Shown here piece after piece: positions 1 through 7,775 of a stretch of 20,348 bases of DNA. A model generated the notes under the pieces. It was not told where the DNA came from. It did not search any database and saw only the letters and a program-made list of their open reading frames with translations. Where the stretch lies: the IMG/VR virus record IMGVR_UViG_3300037264_000305, positions 1-20,348 of that record. One strand, given 5' to 3'. This stretch comes from a virus. A program made the translations under genes and the position numbers. Every line of letters begins with the position of its first letter. The first letter of the stretch is position 1.

Positions 1-49
1 GTTGCGCAGCAGCGCCCCGGTCCGTCAAAGTTTTCAGCGGTAAAACCCC

Positions 50-502
50 ATGCTTCTCGCTGAGCAACGCATAACCGCAGCCGAGTTTGGCGCCATCGTT
101 GGGATCAAGGCGCGGCGCGTTGGTCAGCTCGTGGCCGAGGGCGTGCTCGAGGCGGACGATGCGGGGCTCGTGCTGGGGGAATCGGTGCAGGCGTTTTTCC
201 GGCACAAGCAGACGCGTGGCGGGCAGGAATCGGCGCGCGACATGCGCGAACGAGCACAGGCGCGCAAGATTGGCCTAGAAGTGGACGTGTTAGAGCGCAA
301 TACGGTATTGATTAGCGATGTCGCAGCAGGATGGAGCAATGCCAGTCAGCAGGTCATCGAACGACTTCTCGCCGTCGGTCGGCAATACCCCGAGGCTGCC
401 GAGGACATCCGGCGATGCCTCGATTCGATCGCCGAGTTACCTGACGTTCTCGTTCCGTCAGTATCGGCAAGCAGGGCCGCTAACGGTCACACAGTGGGCT
501 GA
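50..502 (+). CDS. Terminase small subunit, Nu1-like
   Basis: A 150-aa protein that probably recognises the phage packaging site and recruits the large subunit. The N-terminal ~45 residues read like a winged-helix/MerR-type DNA-binding region (ITAAEFGAIVGIKARRVGQL followed by a short beta-wing), as in lambda Nu1. Residues ~55-115 are charged and helical, fitting an oligomerisation/TerL-contact region. It sits directly before a gpA-type large subunit, the Nu1-A order of cos-packaging phages. No convincing ribosome binding site precedes the ATG at 50; the 49 bases before it hold no gene I can support. Its 3' end overlaps the terminase large-subunit frame by more than 150 bases, which is unusual. 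The last ~15 residues look non-conserved. The family call is by pattern and position, not by alignment. Confidence 0.78.
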   Translation: MLLAEQRITAAEFGAIVGIKARRVGQLVAEGVLEADDAGLVLGESVQAFFRHKQTRGGQESARDMRERAQARKIGLEVDVLERNTVLISDVAAGWSNASQQVIERLLAVGRQYPEAAEDIRRCLDSIAELPDVLVPSVSASRAANGHTVG

Positions 503-2300
503 CGCGCATCGCGTGTTGAGCCGTGAGTCTGGCGCGTCGCCCGGGCGTTGGCGGACGAGTCGTGCCCCGTATCTCGCGGCGATCATGGATGCGTTTCTGA
601 CGGCTCGCGAGGTCGTGTTCATGAAGTCGGCGCAGGTCGGGGCGACCGAGGCGCTGCTGAACATTCTGGCGTGGATCATGGATCAAGATCCGGGCCCGAC
701 GCTGGTCGTGTATCCGACGATCGAGATGGGCAAGGCGTGGAGCAAGGACCGTCTCGACCCGATGCTGCGCGACACTCCACTCCTGCGCAACGCTGTCACC
801 GACAACCAGAAAGACGCCGGCAACACGATTCTGCACAAGCGGTTCCCTGGCGGCGCAGTCACGGTGGTTGGCGCCAACTCCGAGGCGAATCTCCGCTCGC
901 GGCCGATCCGCAACGTGTTGCTCGATGAGATCGACGGATATCCCAAGCACATCGACGGCGTGGGCCTCGCGATCGGTCGGGCCAAGGCGTTCGGATCGTC
1001 GCGGCGAATCTACAAGGCGTCGACGCCGTTGCTGAAAGACAGCAGCCGTATTGAGCGAGCATTCGGGGCGTCGAATATGCAGTACTACTTCGTGCCGTGC
1101 CCACACTGCGATGCGTACCAGCGGCTCATCTGGGAGCAGGTGCGGTGGCAGAAGGAACTGCCGGGCGGGCGCCGCGTGCCTGGCCTCGACAAGCAGTGGA
1201 AGGGTCGCGGCAGACATCTGCCGGAGACGGCCTGCTACGTGTGCGAGCACTGCGGCGCTGAACTCTCCCACGACGCTAAGGCGCGGATGCTCGCGCGTGG
1301 CGAGTGGCGGGCAACCGCGCAGGAGACCGGCGTCGAGGGGTTTCACATCAACGAAATCTATTCGCCGTTCGTCACGTGGCAGGAGATGGTTGAGGGCTGG
1401 CTCGTCAAGAAACAGTTGCCCGAGACGTTGCAGGAGTTTGTCAACCAGTCGCTCGGCCTGTCGTGGGAGGAGCAGGCGGACAAGCACGATCCGCAGTCGT
1501 TGAAGTCGCGCGCGGAGCCGTATCGCCAGGCGCCGAACGACACGCTGCTCGTGACGTGCTCGGTCGACGTGCAGGATGATCGTCTCGAGCTCGAGGCGTG
1601 CGGGTGGGGGCGGATGTTCGAGTCGTGGTCGCTGGACTGGAAGCAGTTTCTCGGCGATCCCGCGTTCCCCGACGTGTGGCGCGAACTCGACGAGTATCTG
1701 CGTCGGACGTTTGAGCGCGGCGACGGCGTGCAGTTGCCGATCACGTGTACGATGGTCGACTCCGGGCACCATACCGACATGGTGTATCGGTTCTGCAAGG
1801 CACGGTATCGGCGGCGCGTGTACGCGCTCAAGGGCGTGGGCGGGCTCGGGTCCGGGCATCCGATCGTGGGGCGGATCAAGCGCGAGAACAAGTTTCGGTG
1901 TCCGGTGCTGCCGGCGAATGTCGACGAGTGCAAGAACCGCATCTTCGGCTGGCTGTCGCTCGAGGAGGCGGGGCCGGGGTACATGCACTTTCCCGACGAC
2001 CGCGACGACGAATACTTCTACCAGCTCACGGCCGAGGATCGCGTCGAGCGCGTGCTCAAAGGCCAGAAGGTGCGGGCGTATGTGCAGCGGCGCGCACGCA
2101 ATGAGGCGCTCGACTTGCGCGTGTATAACCTCGTGGCGGTGGAATTGCTAGCGCCGAAGTGGGACACTCTCGCTCGACGTCAGGCGCCGAAGGATGCGGA
2201 GCCTGTGCCGGTGGCGGAGGTAGCAAGGATAGCGCCTCCGCTTCGGCCGATCCTGCGGCGGCAGATACACCGGCCGGGGGGATTTACGACGAACTGGTAG
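339..2300 (+). CDS. Terminase large subunit, lambda gpA type (ATPase/nuclease)
   Basis: This is the packaging motor ATPase and the nuclease that cuts concatemeric DNA. Numbered from an ATG at 318 (660 aa), the ATPase carries a Walker-A-like segment KSAQVGATE (103-111) and Walker B LLDEID (201-206). A Cys cluster follows (CPHC at 261-264, CYVCEHC at 306-312), a zinc-binding insert typical of the GpA family. The nuclease domain shows acidic positions in SVDVQDD (415-421), MVDSGHHTD (479-487) and NEALDLRVYN (595-604). Start choice is uncertain. ATG 339 has an AGGA seven bases upstream and is used here; ATG 318 has none. Family members usually begin only ~20-30 residues before LTVTQWADAHR (residue 55 here), but no ATG, GTG or TTG lies in frame there. 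Length is normal for GpA. Confidence 0.95.
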   Translation: MPVSRSSNDFSPSVGNTPRLPRTSGDASIRSPSYLTFSFRQYRQAGPLTVTQWADAHRVLSRESGASPGRWRTSRAPYLAAIMDAFLTAREVVFMKSAQVGATEALLNILAWIMDQDPGPTLVVYPTIEMGKAWSKDRLDPMLRDTPLLRNAVTDNQKDAGNTILHKRFPGGAVTVVGANSEANLRSRPIRNVLLDEIDGYPKHIDGVGLAIGRAKAFGSSRRIYKASTPLLKDSSRIERAFGASNMQYYFVPCPHCDAYQRLIWEQVRWQKELPGGRRVPGLDKQWKGRGRHLPETACYVCEHCGAELSHDAKARMLARGEWRATAQETGVEGFHINEIYSPFVTWQEMVEGWLVKKQLPETLQEFVNQSLGLSWEEQADKHDPQSLKSRAEPYRQAPNDTLLVTCSVDVQDDRLELEACGWGRMFESWSLDWKQFLGDPAFPDVWRELDEYLRRTFERGDGVQLPITCTMVDSGHHTDMVYRFCKARYRRRVYALKGVGGLGSGHPIVGRIKRENKFRCPVLPANVDECKNRIFGWLSLEEAGPGYMHFPDDRDDEYFYQLTAEDRVERVLKGQKVRAYVQRRARNEALDLRVYNLVAVELLAPKWDTLARRQAPKDAEPVPVAEVARIAPPLRPILRRQIHRPGGFTTNW

Positions 2301-2318
2301 GCGACCAATGGAAGGCGC

Positions 2319-2840
2319 ATGCAGATCCCGCAGACTCTAACCGCTGGCGACCTTTGGGGATGGACGGACACGCTGACCGACTACCCGGCGACGGTGTGGG
2401 TGCTGTACTACTACTTCGCCGGCCCTAAGGCGTTTAGCATCACGGGCACGGCGAGCGGCTCCGATCACGTTCTCGCGTATCTGGCCGCCTCGAGCACCGA
2501 CTATCCGCGTGGCACGTATCAGTGGCGCGCCCGTGTCGTCAAGATCGCCGACACGACTAACAAGGTCTCGGTAGCTACAGGCCGACTCTCGCTGCTGCCG
2601 AACCTCGCGAACCTCGCCACTGACAACCGCTCGCACGAGCAGAAGGTGCTCGATGCGCTCGAGGCCGTGATCCAGAATCGTGCGACGACCGACCAGCAGA
2701 GCTACTCCGTTGCCGGCCGTTCGATCTCGCGCATGACATGGGACGAGCTGCACGCAGCGTATGACCGCTACAAGCTGATCGTCGCGAAACAGTCCGGGCT
2801 GCATCCGAGTCGTGTGCTGATTCGCACGGGGCTCGCATGA
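2319..2840 (+). CDS. Two-part head protein: beta domain plus gpW-like head-tail connector
   Basis: A 173-aa protein between the terminase and the portal, where lambda carries gpW. Residues ~1-92 look like one beta-sandwich domain: Trp/Tyr-rich strands around GWTDTLTDYPATVWVLYYYF and GTYQWRARVVK. Residues ~100-173 resemble gpW/DUF6148-type connectors, with a helix around EQKVLDALEAVIQ, a short hairpin SYSVAGRSISRM and a closing helix TWDELHAAYDRYKLIVAK. That C-terminal half probably helps close the head or join head to tail; a role for the N-terminal half is unknown. A GGAAGG lies three bases before the ATG, which is closer than ideal. The stop overlaps the portal start (ATGA). The gpW-like reading is inferred from layout and motif shape. 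Confidence 0.6.
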   Translation: MQIPQTLTAGDLWGWTDTLTDYPATVWVLYYYFAGPKAFSITGTASGSDHVLAYLAASSTDYPRGTYQWRARVVKIADTTNKVSVATGRLSLLPNLANLATDNRSHEQKVLDALEAVIQNRATTDQQSYSVAGRSISRMTWDELHAAYDRYKLIVAKQSGLHPSRVLIRTGLA

Positions 2841-4393
2841 CGCTCACGAAGCGCATCGCACGAGCATGGGGCGCGCTGTTAGGCAAGCCGACTGCGCGGC
2901 GCATGTACGAAGCGGCGCGCCCCTCCCGCACGACGAGCGGCTGGGACTCTGCGACCACGAGCGCCGACTCGGAAATCAAATCAAGCCTGACGAACCTGCG
3001 CGGCCGATCGCGTTCGCTCGGCCGAAACTCCGCCTATGCGAAACGCGCGAAGGCGATTGTGGTAGACAACGTGGTCGGCGCTGGCATGGGGCTACAGGCG
3101 CAAGTCGAGTCGACGCGAGCCGGGCTGCGCAAATCCGTAAACAGCGCGATCGAGGAAGCGTGGACGCAATGGTCTCGCGCGCAGTTCTGCCATACCGGCG
3201 GCGCGATGTGCTTCACGGACATCGAGCGCGGCGCGATGAGCGAAGTATTCGAGACCGGCGAGATTTTCTTGAGGCTGCATCTGCGCCCGTTCGGTGGATC
3301 GCCGATCCCGTTCGCGCTAGAGTTTATCGAATCGGAGCGTGTGCCGCATGAGTTCGCGCCGCTCAACATGGACCCAAATTCTCGCATGGGGATCGAGGTC
3401 GACGACTTCGGGCGGCCTCTGGCGTATTGGATACGCTCGACGCATCAGGTAGACGTCAGTTTCTCGGGCATGGGCGCGTGGCGCGTTGAGCGCGTGCCCG
3501 CGTCGGAGATTCTGCATATCCGCGTTGTCGAGCGCTGGCCGCAATCGCGCGGCGTGCCGTGGTTGCATGCGACCATGAAATCGCTGAACGATATGGACGG
3601 CTACGCGGACGCCGAAATCACGGCTGCGCGAGGCGCAGCGAACTACATGGGCTGGCAGGATATCTCCGACCTTGACGACCCAGACGTCGAGCAGCAAGAG
3701 GACGGCACCTACCAGACGGAGCTCGCGCCCGGCATCATCGGCCGCGGCCCACCCGGTTCAGAAATCAGGTTCAACAATCCGAACCGGCCGAACACGGCGC
3801 TGCCGGACTTCATGCGCTACATGCTGCGCCAGGCGGCGGCAGGCATTGGCATCAACTACGAGTCTCTGTCGAAGGACTTCTCGCAGTCGAACTATTCGAG
3901 CAGCCGGCTGGCATTGCTCGATGACCGCGACCGCTGGCGTGTGCTGCAGGGCTGGTTCATGCAGTTCAGGCAGATCATCCACGAGACCTGGCTGCGCCAA
4001 GCCGTCATGGCCGGCGCGATCGAGGGATTGAGCGTCGAGCAGTATGCGGCCAACCCGCAGAAATTCGCCGCCGCGAAGTTCAAAGCGCGCGGCTGGGGAT
4101 GGGTCGATCCGGCGAAAGAGGTAGACGCCTACAAAGAAGCGCTCAAGGCTGGATTCACGACGCGCACGCAGATCGTGTCGATCTCCGGCGCCGGCATGGA
4201 CATCGAGGACGTCGACGCGGAGCGCAGAGCCGAACTAGACTCGCAGGCCGAGCTCGATCTCGAGTACGACACGGACCCCGGCGCCGATCAGAAGGCCGCG
4301 CCAGCGCCGGCAGCGCAGCCGGACAAACAGCAGCAAGACGAACCTAGTGACGACGACATGCCAGCAGGGCGCAACGTGAGGGCCATTCGATGA
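2837..4393 (+). CDS. Portal protein, lambda gpB type
   Basis: A 518-aa dodecameric portal forming the DNA entry/exit vertex and docking the terminase. Supporting features are the family-typical start (short basic helix, then residues ~52-82 LTNLRGRSRSLGRNSAYAKR leading into the VDNVVGAGM motif) and FIESERVP around residue 165. A middle segment NYESLSKDFSQSNYSSSR is also highly typical of lambda-type portals (Phage_portal_2). The last ~60 residues are Pro/Ala/Gln/Asp rich and likely disordered. The ATG at 2837 overlaps the upstream stop, and the next gene starts inside this stop codon (ATGA at 4390), so expression is probably coupled. Length fits the family (~500-530 aa). Confidence 0.94.
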   Translation: MTLTKRIARAWGALLGKPTARRMYEAARPSRTTSGWDSATTSADSEIKSSLTNLRGRSRSLGRNSAYAKRAKAIVVDNVVGAGMGLQAQVESTRAGLRKSVNSAIEEAWTQWSRAQFCHTGGAMCFTDIERGAMSEVFETGEIFLRLHLRPFGGSPIPFALEFIESERVPHEFAPLNMDPNSRMGIEVDDFGRPLAYWIRSTHQVDVSFSGMGAWRVERVPASEILHIRVVERWPQSRGVPWLHATMKSLNDMDGYADAEITAARGAANYMGWQDISDLDDPDVEQQEDGTYQTELAPGIIGRGPPGSEIRFNNPNRPNTALPDFMRYMLRQAAAGIGINYESLSKDFSQSNYSSSRLALLDDRDRWRVLQGWFMQFRQIIHETWLRQAVMAGAIEGLSVEQYAANPQKFAAAKFKARGWGWVDPAKEVDAYKEALKAGFTTRTQIVSISGAGMDIEDVDAERRAELDSQAELDLEYDTDPGADQKAAPAPAAQPDKQQQDEPSDDDMPAGRNVRAIR

Positions 4394-4590
4394 GCGACGA
4401 AATCAGCATGGAGTACGACGCCGCGAATAAATCGGCGGTGCTAAAGTTCAAGGGCGGGCGCACGCTGCGACTCGCGAACGTGACCGAGGATCAAGCCAAG
4501 CAATTCGTGGCCCGGCACGCGCCGGAGTTTCAGCGCCGAGAGTGCATTCTGCACACGGTCGGCGGCATCGAGACTCGGGAGGTTGCATGA
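4390..4590 (+). CDS. Small unknown protein between portal and protease
   Basis: A 66-aa protein I cannot assign. It is acidic at the N-terminus, then reads as two short beta strands (SAVLKFKGGRTLRLANV) and a helix (TEDQAKQFVARHAPEF), ending with a single Cys-containing strand. No signal peptide or membrane segment is seen. It starts with ATGA overlapping the portal stop, with a GAGGG eight bases upstream, and it ends with an ATGA overlap onto the protease-capsid gene, so it is embedded in the head operon and very likely real. Position suggests a head-assembly accessory role, which is inference only. Confidence 0.7.
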   Translation: MSDEISMEYDAANKSAVLKFKGGRTLRLANVTEDQAKQFVARHAPEFQRRECILHTVGGIETREVA

Positions 4591-6380
4591 GCGACCGAAC
4601 GCGGACGCTGTCGTTCTCGTCCGAAAGCCCGGTCGAGCGCTGGTTCGGCACGGAGATCCTCGACCACACGGCAGGCGCCGCACGCATGGACTTCATGGCT
4701 AGTGGTCGCGCGCCGCTGCTACTCGATCACAACCCCGGTCGCGTTGTGGGCGTCATTGAGACTGCCAGCATCGGCCGCGACAAGATCGGCCACGCCGCAG
4801 CGCGCTTCGGCCGTGGTAGCGTTGCGGTCGATACGTTGCGCGACGTCGACGACGGCATCCTGCAAAACACGTCCGTCGGATACCGCGTCCACGGCATGAT
4901 TCTCGAAGAGGCCCGCGACGAAGGCGACGTGTATCGAGTCGACGATTGGGAGCCGCTTGAGGCGAGTTTGGTGGGCATCCCGGCCGACCCAACTGTCGGG
5001 GTAGGCCGGAGCCGCTTTGCAAGTGGCGAAAATGCGGATACAGTACGGGTGACCGAGTCGGCGCAAGGATTGCGCACTACCACCGCCAGGGAGGCGATGA
5101 TCATGGATGAGACACCGGAACAGAAAGCCGCTCGCGAGACTGCAACGGCAGCCGGAGTCGCAACCCGCGCAGCCGAACAAGTCCACGGCGCGGACGTCGA
5201 CAGGGAGCGTGTCACCGGCATCGAAAACCTCTGCGGAGCGTGCAACATCGACGCCGGCTTACAGTCTCGGTGGATCACTGCCGGCACCTCGCTGACCGAG
5301 GTCGCCAAGCAAATCACGGCGATTCAAAAGCAACGAGCCGAGAAGTCCAAGCCGCTCACAGAGCTTGGCTTGGGCGACAAGGAAGTCCGTCGTTACTCCC
5401 TAGCCCGCGCCATCAAGGCGTGCGCGGATCAGAACTGGAGCGACGCCGGCTTCGAGGCGGAAATCTCCGCAGCGATCGGCCAGAAGGTCGGGCGCGTATC
5501 GGACAAAATGCGGTTTTTCGTACCGCACGAAGTCCAAAAGCGCGACCTGACAGTCGGCACGGCGAGCGCCGGCGGCTACTTGGTTGCGACGAACAACCAG
5601 AGCTTCATCGAGATACTGCGCAACTCGTCCGTCGCGATCCGCATGGGCGTGATGGAAATGCCCGGACTGGTCGGCAGCATCACGGTGCCCAAGCAGACCG
5701 CGGCGGCCACGAACTACTGGCTATCGACAGAAGCCACGGCCATCACCGAGAGTCAGCAGACGTTTGCGCAGATGGCGCTGTCGCCGAAAACCGCAGGCGG
5801 GTATGTCGAAATCAGCCGTCAATTGCTGTTGCAATCCTCGCCCGGTGCGGAACAGATCGTGCAGAACGACCTCGCGCAAGTGGTCGGTCTCGCGGTCGAT
5901 CTTGCAGTGCTCAACGGCTCCGGCGCATCTGGCCAGCCGACCGGCATCATCAACACGGCCGGCATCGGCGGGGTCACTGGCACGTCGATCACTTACACCG
6001 GAATCGTGGAATTCCAGACCGACACGGCGGCCGGTAACGCGCTGTTCGATGCGGCTGGCTACGTCACGACCCCGGCGGTCGCTGGCTTGCTCAAGCAGCG
6101 GGTGAAGTTCACGTCGACCGCGTCGCCGATCTGGGAGGGCAAACTGCTCGACGGAACGGTCGACGGGTATCGCGCGATGGCTTCGAACCAAGTCCCGAGC
6201 GCCAATATCCTGTTCGGCGACTTCGGCAAGGTCGTGCTCGCGAGCTGGGGCGTGCTCGAGGTCGAGGTCAATCCGTACGCGAACTTTGCTGCCGGCATCG
6301 TCGGCGTTCGGGCCATGTACTCGATCGACGTCGGTGTGCGCTACGCCGCGGCGTTCTCGCTGGCGACATCGGTCACCTAA
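4587..6380 (+). CDS. Prohead protease / HK97-fold major capsid protein fusion
   Basis: A 597-aa polyprotein. Residues ~1-145 are an HK97-type prohead maturation protease (S78/U35-like). The likely catalytic His is H48 in LLLDHNPGRVVG and the likely Ser is S96 in NTSVGYR, followed by the typical WEPLEASLVGIPADPT block (121-136). Residues ~173-300 form a charged helical region equivalent to the scaffolding delta domain. Residues ~310-597 are the HK97-fold capsid protein: SAGGYLV, the IEILRNSSVAIRMGVMEMPG arm, YWLSTEATAITESQQTF, and NPYANFAAGIVGVRAMYSID near the end. The start at 4587 is chosen because it makes an ATGA overlap with the previous gene; a frame extension to 4542 lacks support. Protease and capsid are usually separate genes of ~200 and ~400 aa, so this is a genuine fusion with a shortened linker. 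An internal start at 5103 could give capsid alone. Confidence 0.95.
   Translation: MSDRTRTLSFSSESPVERWFGTEILDHTAGAARMDFMASGRAPLLLDHNPGRVVGVIETASIGRDKIGHAAARFGRGSVAVDTLRDVDDGILQNTSVGYRVHGMILEEARDEGDVYRVDDWEPLEASLVGIPADPTVGVGRSRFASGENADTVRVTESAQGLRTTTAREAMIMDETPEQKAARETATAAGVATRAAEQVHGADVDRERVTGIENLCGACNIDAGLQSRWITAGTSLTEVAKQITAIQKQRAEKSKPLTELGLGDKEVRRYSLARAIKACADQNWSDAGFEAEISAAIGQKVGRVSDKMRFFVPHEVQKRDLTVGTASAGGYLVATNNQSFIEILRNSSVAIRMGVMEMPGLVGSITVPKQTAAATNYWLSTEATAITESQQTFAQMALSPKTAGGYVEISRQLLLQSSPGAEQIVQNDLAQVVGLAVDLAVLNGSGASGQPTGIINTAGIGGVTGTSITYTGIVEFQTDTAAGNALFDAAGYVTTPAVAGLLKQRVKFTSTASPIWEGKLLDGTVDGYRAMASNQVPSANILFGDFGKVVLASWGVLEVEVNPYANFAAGIVGVRAMYSIDVGVRYAAAFSLATSVT
5088..5105 (+). promoter_or_regulatory. 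Internal ribosome binding site and start within the protease-capsid fusion
   Basis: AGGGAGG at 5088-5094 lies eight bases before ATG 5103, with another in-frame ATG at 5097. Initiation at 5103 would give a 425-aa protein beginning MDETPEQKAARE, a typical N-terminus for an HK97 capsid precursor with its delta domain. The site falls exactly at the protease/capsid border. It would let the phage make capsid in large excess over protease from one frame. This is sequence-visible but its use is inferred. Confidence 0.65.
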
Positions 6381-6383
6381 GCG

Positions 6384-6671
6384 ATGGCGCTCGAGTCCGC
6401 CGGCTCCGCTCTGGTAGCAGGCTCTCAGCTTGCGACCGCGCGGCGTTGGATTCGCGTACTGCGGCCGTTCTTCTACGGTGGCAAATTGCAGGCGATCGGC
6501 ACGCCGCTTGAAGTCGATCGGTTCTTCGCCGACGAGATGCGCAGCTCGAACAAGGCTGAGGGGGCGACAGCGCCGGCCGAACCAGCTCCAACGCCGGCAG
6601 TCGAAACATCAGAGGATGAGGCCGCCGATAAGCCACGGCGCCGCAAAAAGGGAGAGAGCGATGCTAGCTAA
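6384..6671 (+). CDS. Small head-region protein with basic C-terminal tail
   Basis: A 95-aa protein. The first ~55 residues contain a compact segment RWIRVLRPFFYGGKLQAIGT then EVDRFFADEMRSSNKAEG, reminiscent of small proteins often found just after capsid genes, where a short basic beta-hairpin is followed by a helix. The remainder is Ala/Pro/Glu-rich and ends KPRRRKKGESDAS, a disordered, strongly basic tail that could contact DNA or the capsid interior. It starts three bases after the capsid stop, in the same frame, with no clear ribosome binding site, so it may depend on reinitiation. It overlaps the next gene by 11 bases. Function is unknown; a head completion role is a positional guess. 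Confidence 0.65.
   Translation: MALESAGSALVAGSQLATARRWIRVLRPFFYGGKLQAIGTPLEVDRFFADEMRSSNKAEGATAPAEPAPTPAVETSEDEAADKPRRRKKGESDAS
6649..6663 (+). promoter_or_regulatory. Strong ribosome binding site for the 6661 gene
   Basis: AGGGAGAG at 6649-6656 stands four bases before ATG 6661 (core GGAG gap of six). It decides the start of the decoration candidate at 6661, even though the same frame is open upstream to 6430 inside the preceding gene. Confidence 0.6.
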
Positions 6672-7041
6672 CCAAGGCCAAGCGTGCGAGATCGTGAAGC
6701 TCGTCACGTCTCAGTCGGCCACCACGACGGCGCTCGCGAGTTCGAGCACGACGTACATCGACGTGCGCAAGTACGAGGGTGACCTCGTGTTCGTCATCAA
6801 TCCTGGTGCGATCACAGGGTCGCTGACGCCAGACATTCAGGACGCCACGGACACGGCCGGGACCGGCACGGCGAGCGTCGCGGCCAACGAGGGCGCCTAC
6901 ACAGCGCTCGCCGCCAACACGGACCGTAAGTACACCGTACCCGCGGGATCGACGCGCGGCTTTATCCGCCTCATCAACACGCTGGTGACGGGGCCTTCAT
7001 TGATCGGCGCACAGATGATGGCGCACCCGAAGTACACGTAA
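6661..7041 (+). CDS. Putative capsid decoration/structural beta protein
   Basis: A 126-aa protein starting at the ATG with a strong upstream AGGGAGAG. The frame is open further upstream, but that part overlaps the preceding gene out of frame and is not supported. It is rich in Thr, Ala, Gly and Val and reads as alternating beta strands (TTYIDVRKYEGDLVFVINPG, then DRKYTVPAGSTRGFIRLINT), with no signal peptide or membrane segment. A single beta-sandwich of this size directly after a capsid gene suggests a capsid cement/decoration protein of high copy number. No specific family is recognised. The strong ribosome binding site fits abundant synthesis. A neck or other head protein remains possible. 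Confidence 0.55.
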   Translation: MLANQGQACEIVKLVTSQSATTTALASSSTTYIDVRKYEGDLVFVINPGAITGSLTPDIQDATDTAGTGTASVAANEGAYTALAANTDRKYTVPAGSTRGFIRLINTLVTGPSLIGAQMMAHPKYT

Positions 7042-7044
7042 GCC

Positions 7045-7332
7045 ATGATCGAGAGCGCCGCCGACCGCCTGGCGCTCGTTCGGGATGCGGGCGAGGTCGT
7101 CGAGGTCGACGGCAAGCAGTTGCCCGGCATCTACACGGCGCCGTATCAGCCTGTGCCGTTCGGCGATCACGTGATGGAAAGCGCAACCCCGCAGGTCATG
7201 GTGGTCGACACCGACTTGCCGGCCGGATACAGCTCGGTCTCCGTCGTCGCGATCCGTGGCACCGACTACGGCATCGCTGAGACGCAGCCAGACGGCACTG
7301 GCCTCACGATCATCCGGCTGCGCAAGCGATGA
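7045..7332 (+). CDS. Head-tail joining protein, gpFII-like
   Basis: A 95-aa beta-rich protein. The arrangement is a helical start (IESAADRLALVRDAGEVVEV), a core with PVPFGDHVMESATPQVMVVDTDLPAG, and a final beta unit ending DGTGLTIIRLRKR. This matches the shape of lambda gpFII/Phage_attach-type joining proteins, where a D/G-rich turn precedes a final strand such as VLR. Such proteins form the ring between the head completion complex and the tail terminator. The position between capsid and tail-terminator genes supports this. The next gene overlaps its stop (ATGA at 7329). Its own ribosome binding site is weak. Assignment is by pattern and context. Confidence 0.6.
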   Translation: MIESAADRLALVRDAGEVVEVDGKQLPGIYTAPYQPVPFGDHVMESATPQVMVVDTDLPAGYSSVSVVAIRGTDYGIAETQPDGTGLTIIRLRKR

Positions 7333-7763
7333 TCCACCACCGCAAGCGCATTCGCGACCGCATCGTCGACAAGCTCAAGGCGGCCAATATCGGCGGAGTC
7401 AACCAGAACGTGGCGGGCTCCGTCTTTTTCCCGTTCCCGAAGGGCGAGACGTCGATCTGCGTTTACCCGTCGGAGGAGCAGTCCGCGCGCGTTGCTGGCC
7501 AGTACGAGCGCACGGTGGCCATCGTGGTTCAGATCGCCGCCACGGCCGCCCAGAACGTCGAGGATCTGATCGACGAGATTTGCGCCGAGGTGGAGTCTGC
7601 GATTCAGCCGCTCGAGGTCGACGAGCTCGCCAACGGTGGGGCTTTGAGGGCCACCGAGTTCGAGCGTAGTGGCGAGGGCGACGAGGAAATCATGACCGCC
7701 TCGCTAACCTATGTGTTCACTTACTCGACGACGTTGTACAATCCGACGGCCGCAGTCCATTAG
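7329..7763 (+). CDS. Tail terminator / tail completion protein (gpU/gpZ-like)
   Basis: A 144-aa cytosolic protein. It has a basic helical start (HHRKRIRDRIVDKLKAAN), a strand with SICVYPSEEQ, a helix-strand alternation (YERTVAIVVQIAATAAQNVEDLIDEICAEVESAI) and a C-terminal strand TASLTYVFTYSTTLY. This alpha/beta pattern is characteristic of tail terminators such as lambda gpU, which cap the tail tube and stop its polymerisation. Location between a head-tail joiner and the tail tube gene agrees. It starts by ATGA overlap. I cannot separate a gpU-like from a gpZ-like role without structure prediction. Confidence 0.65.
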   Translation: MIHHRKRIRDRIVDKLKAANIGGVNQNVAGSVFFPFPKGETSICVYPSEEQSARVAGQYERTVAIVVQIAATAAQNVEDLIDEICAEVESAIQPLEVDELANGGALRATEFERSGEGDEEIMTASLTYVFTYSTTLYNPTAAVH

Positions 7764-7775
7764 GGAGCCATCATG
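7762..7775 (+). promoter_or_regulatory. Strong ribosome binding site for the 7773 gene
   Basis: AGGGAG at 7762-7767 overlaps the upstream TAG stop and stands five bases before ATG 7773, indicating efficient initiation of the following beta protein. Confidence 0.6.

Noticed and set aside
1-49. A cos site or an upstream gene end before the terminase small subunit.
   Set aside because: Only 49 bases are present and no cohesive-end symmetry or coding signal can be supported.
480-1988. A 502-codon open frame on the minus strand opposite the terminase large subunit.
   Set aside because: It is a GC-rich antisense shadow of a well-supported terminase gene; the protein is Arg/Pro/His rich and matches no recognisable family.
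4542-4586. An upstream in-frame extension of the protease-capsid gene to ATG 4542.
   Set aside because: It adds 15 residues overlapping the 66-aa gene out of frame without a ribosome binding site, whereas 4587 gives the ATGA overlap.
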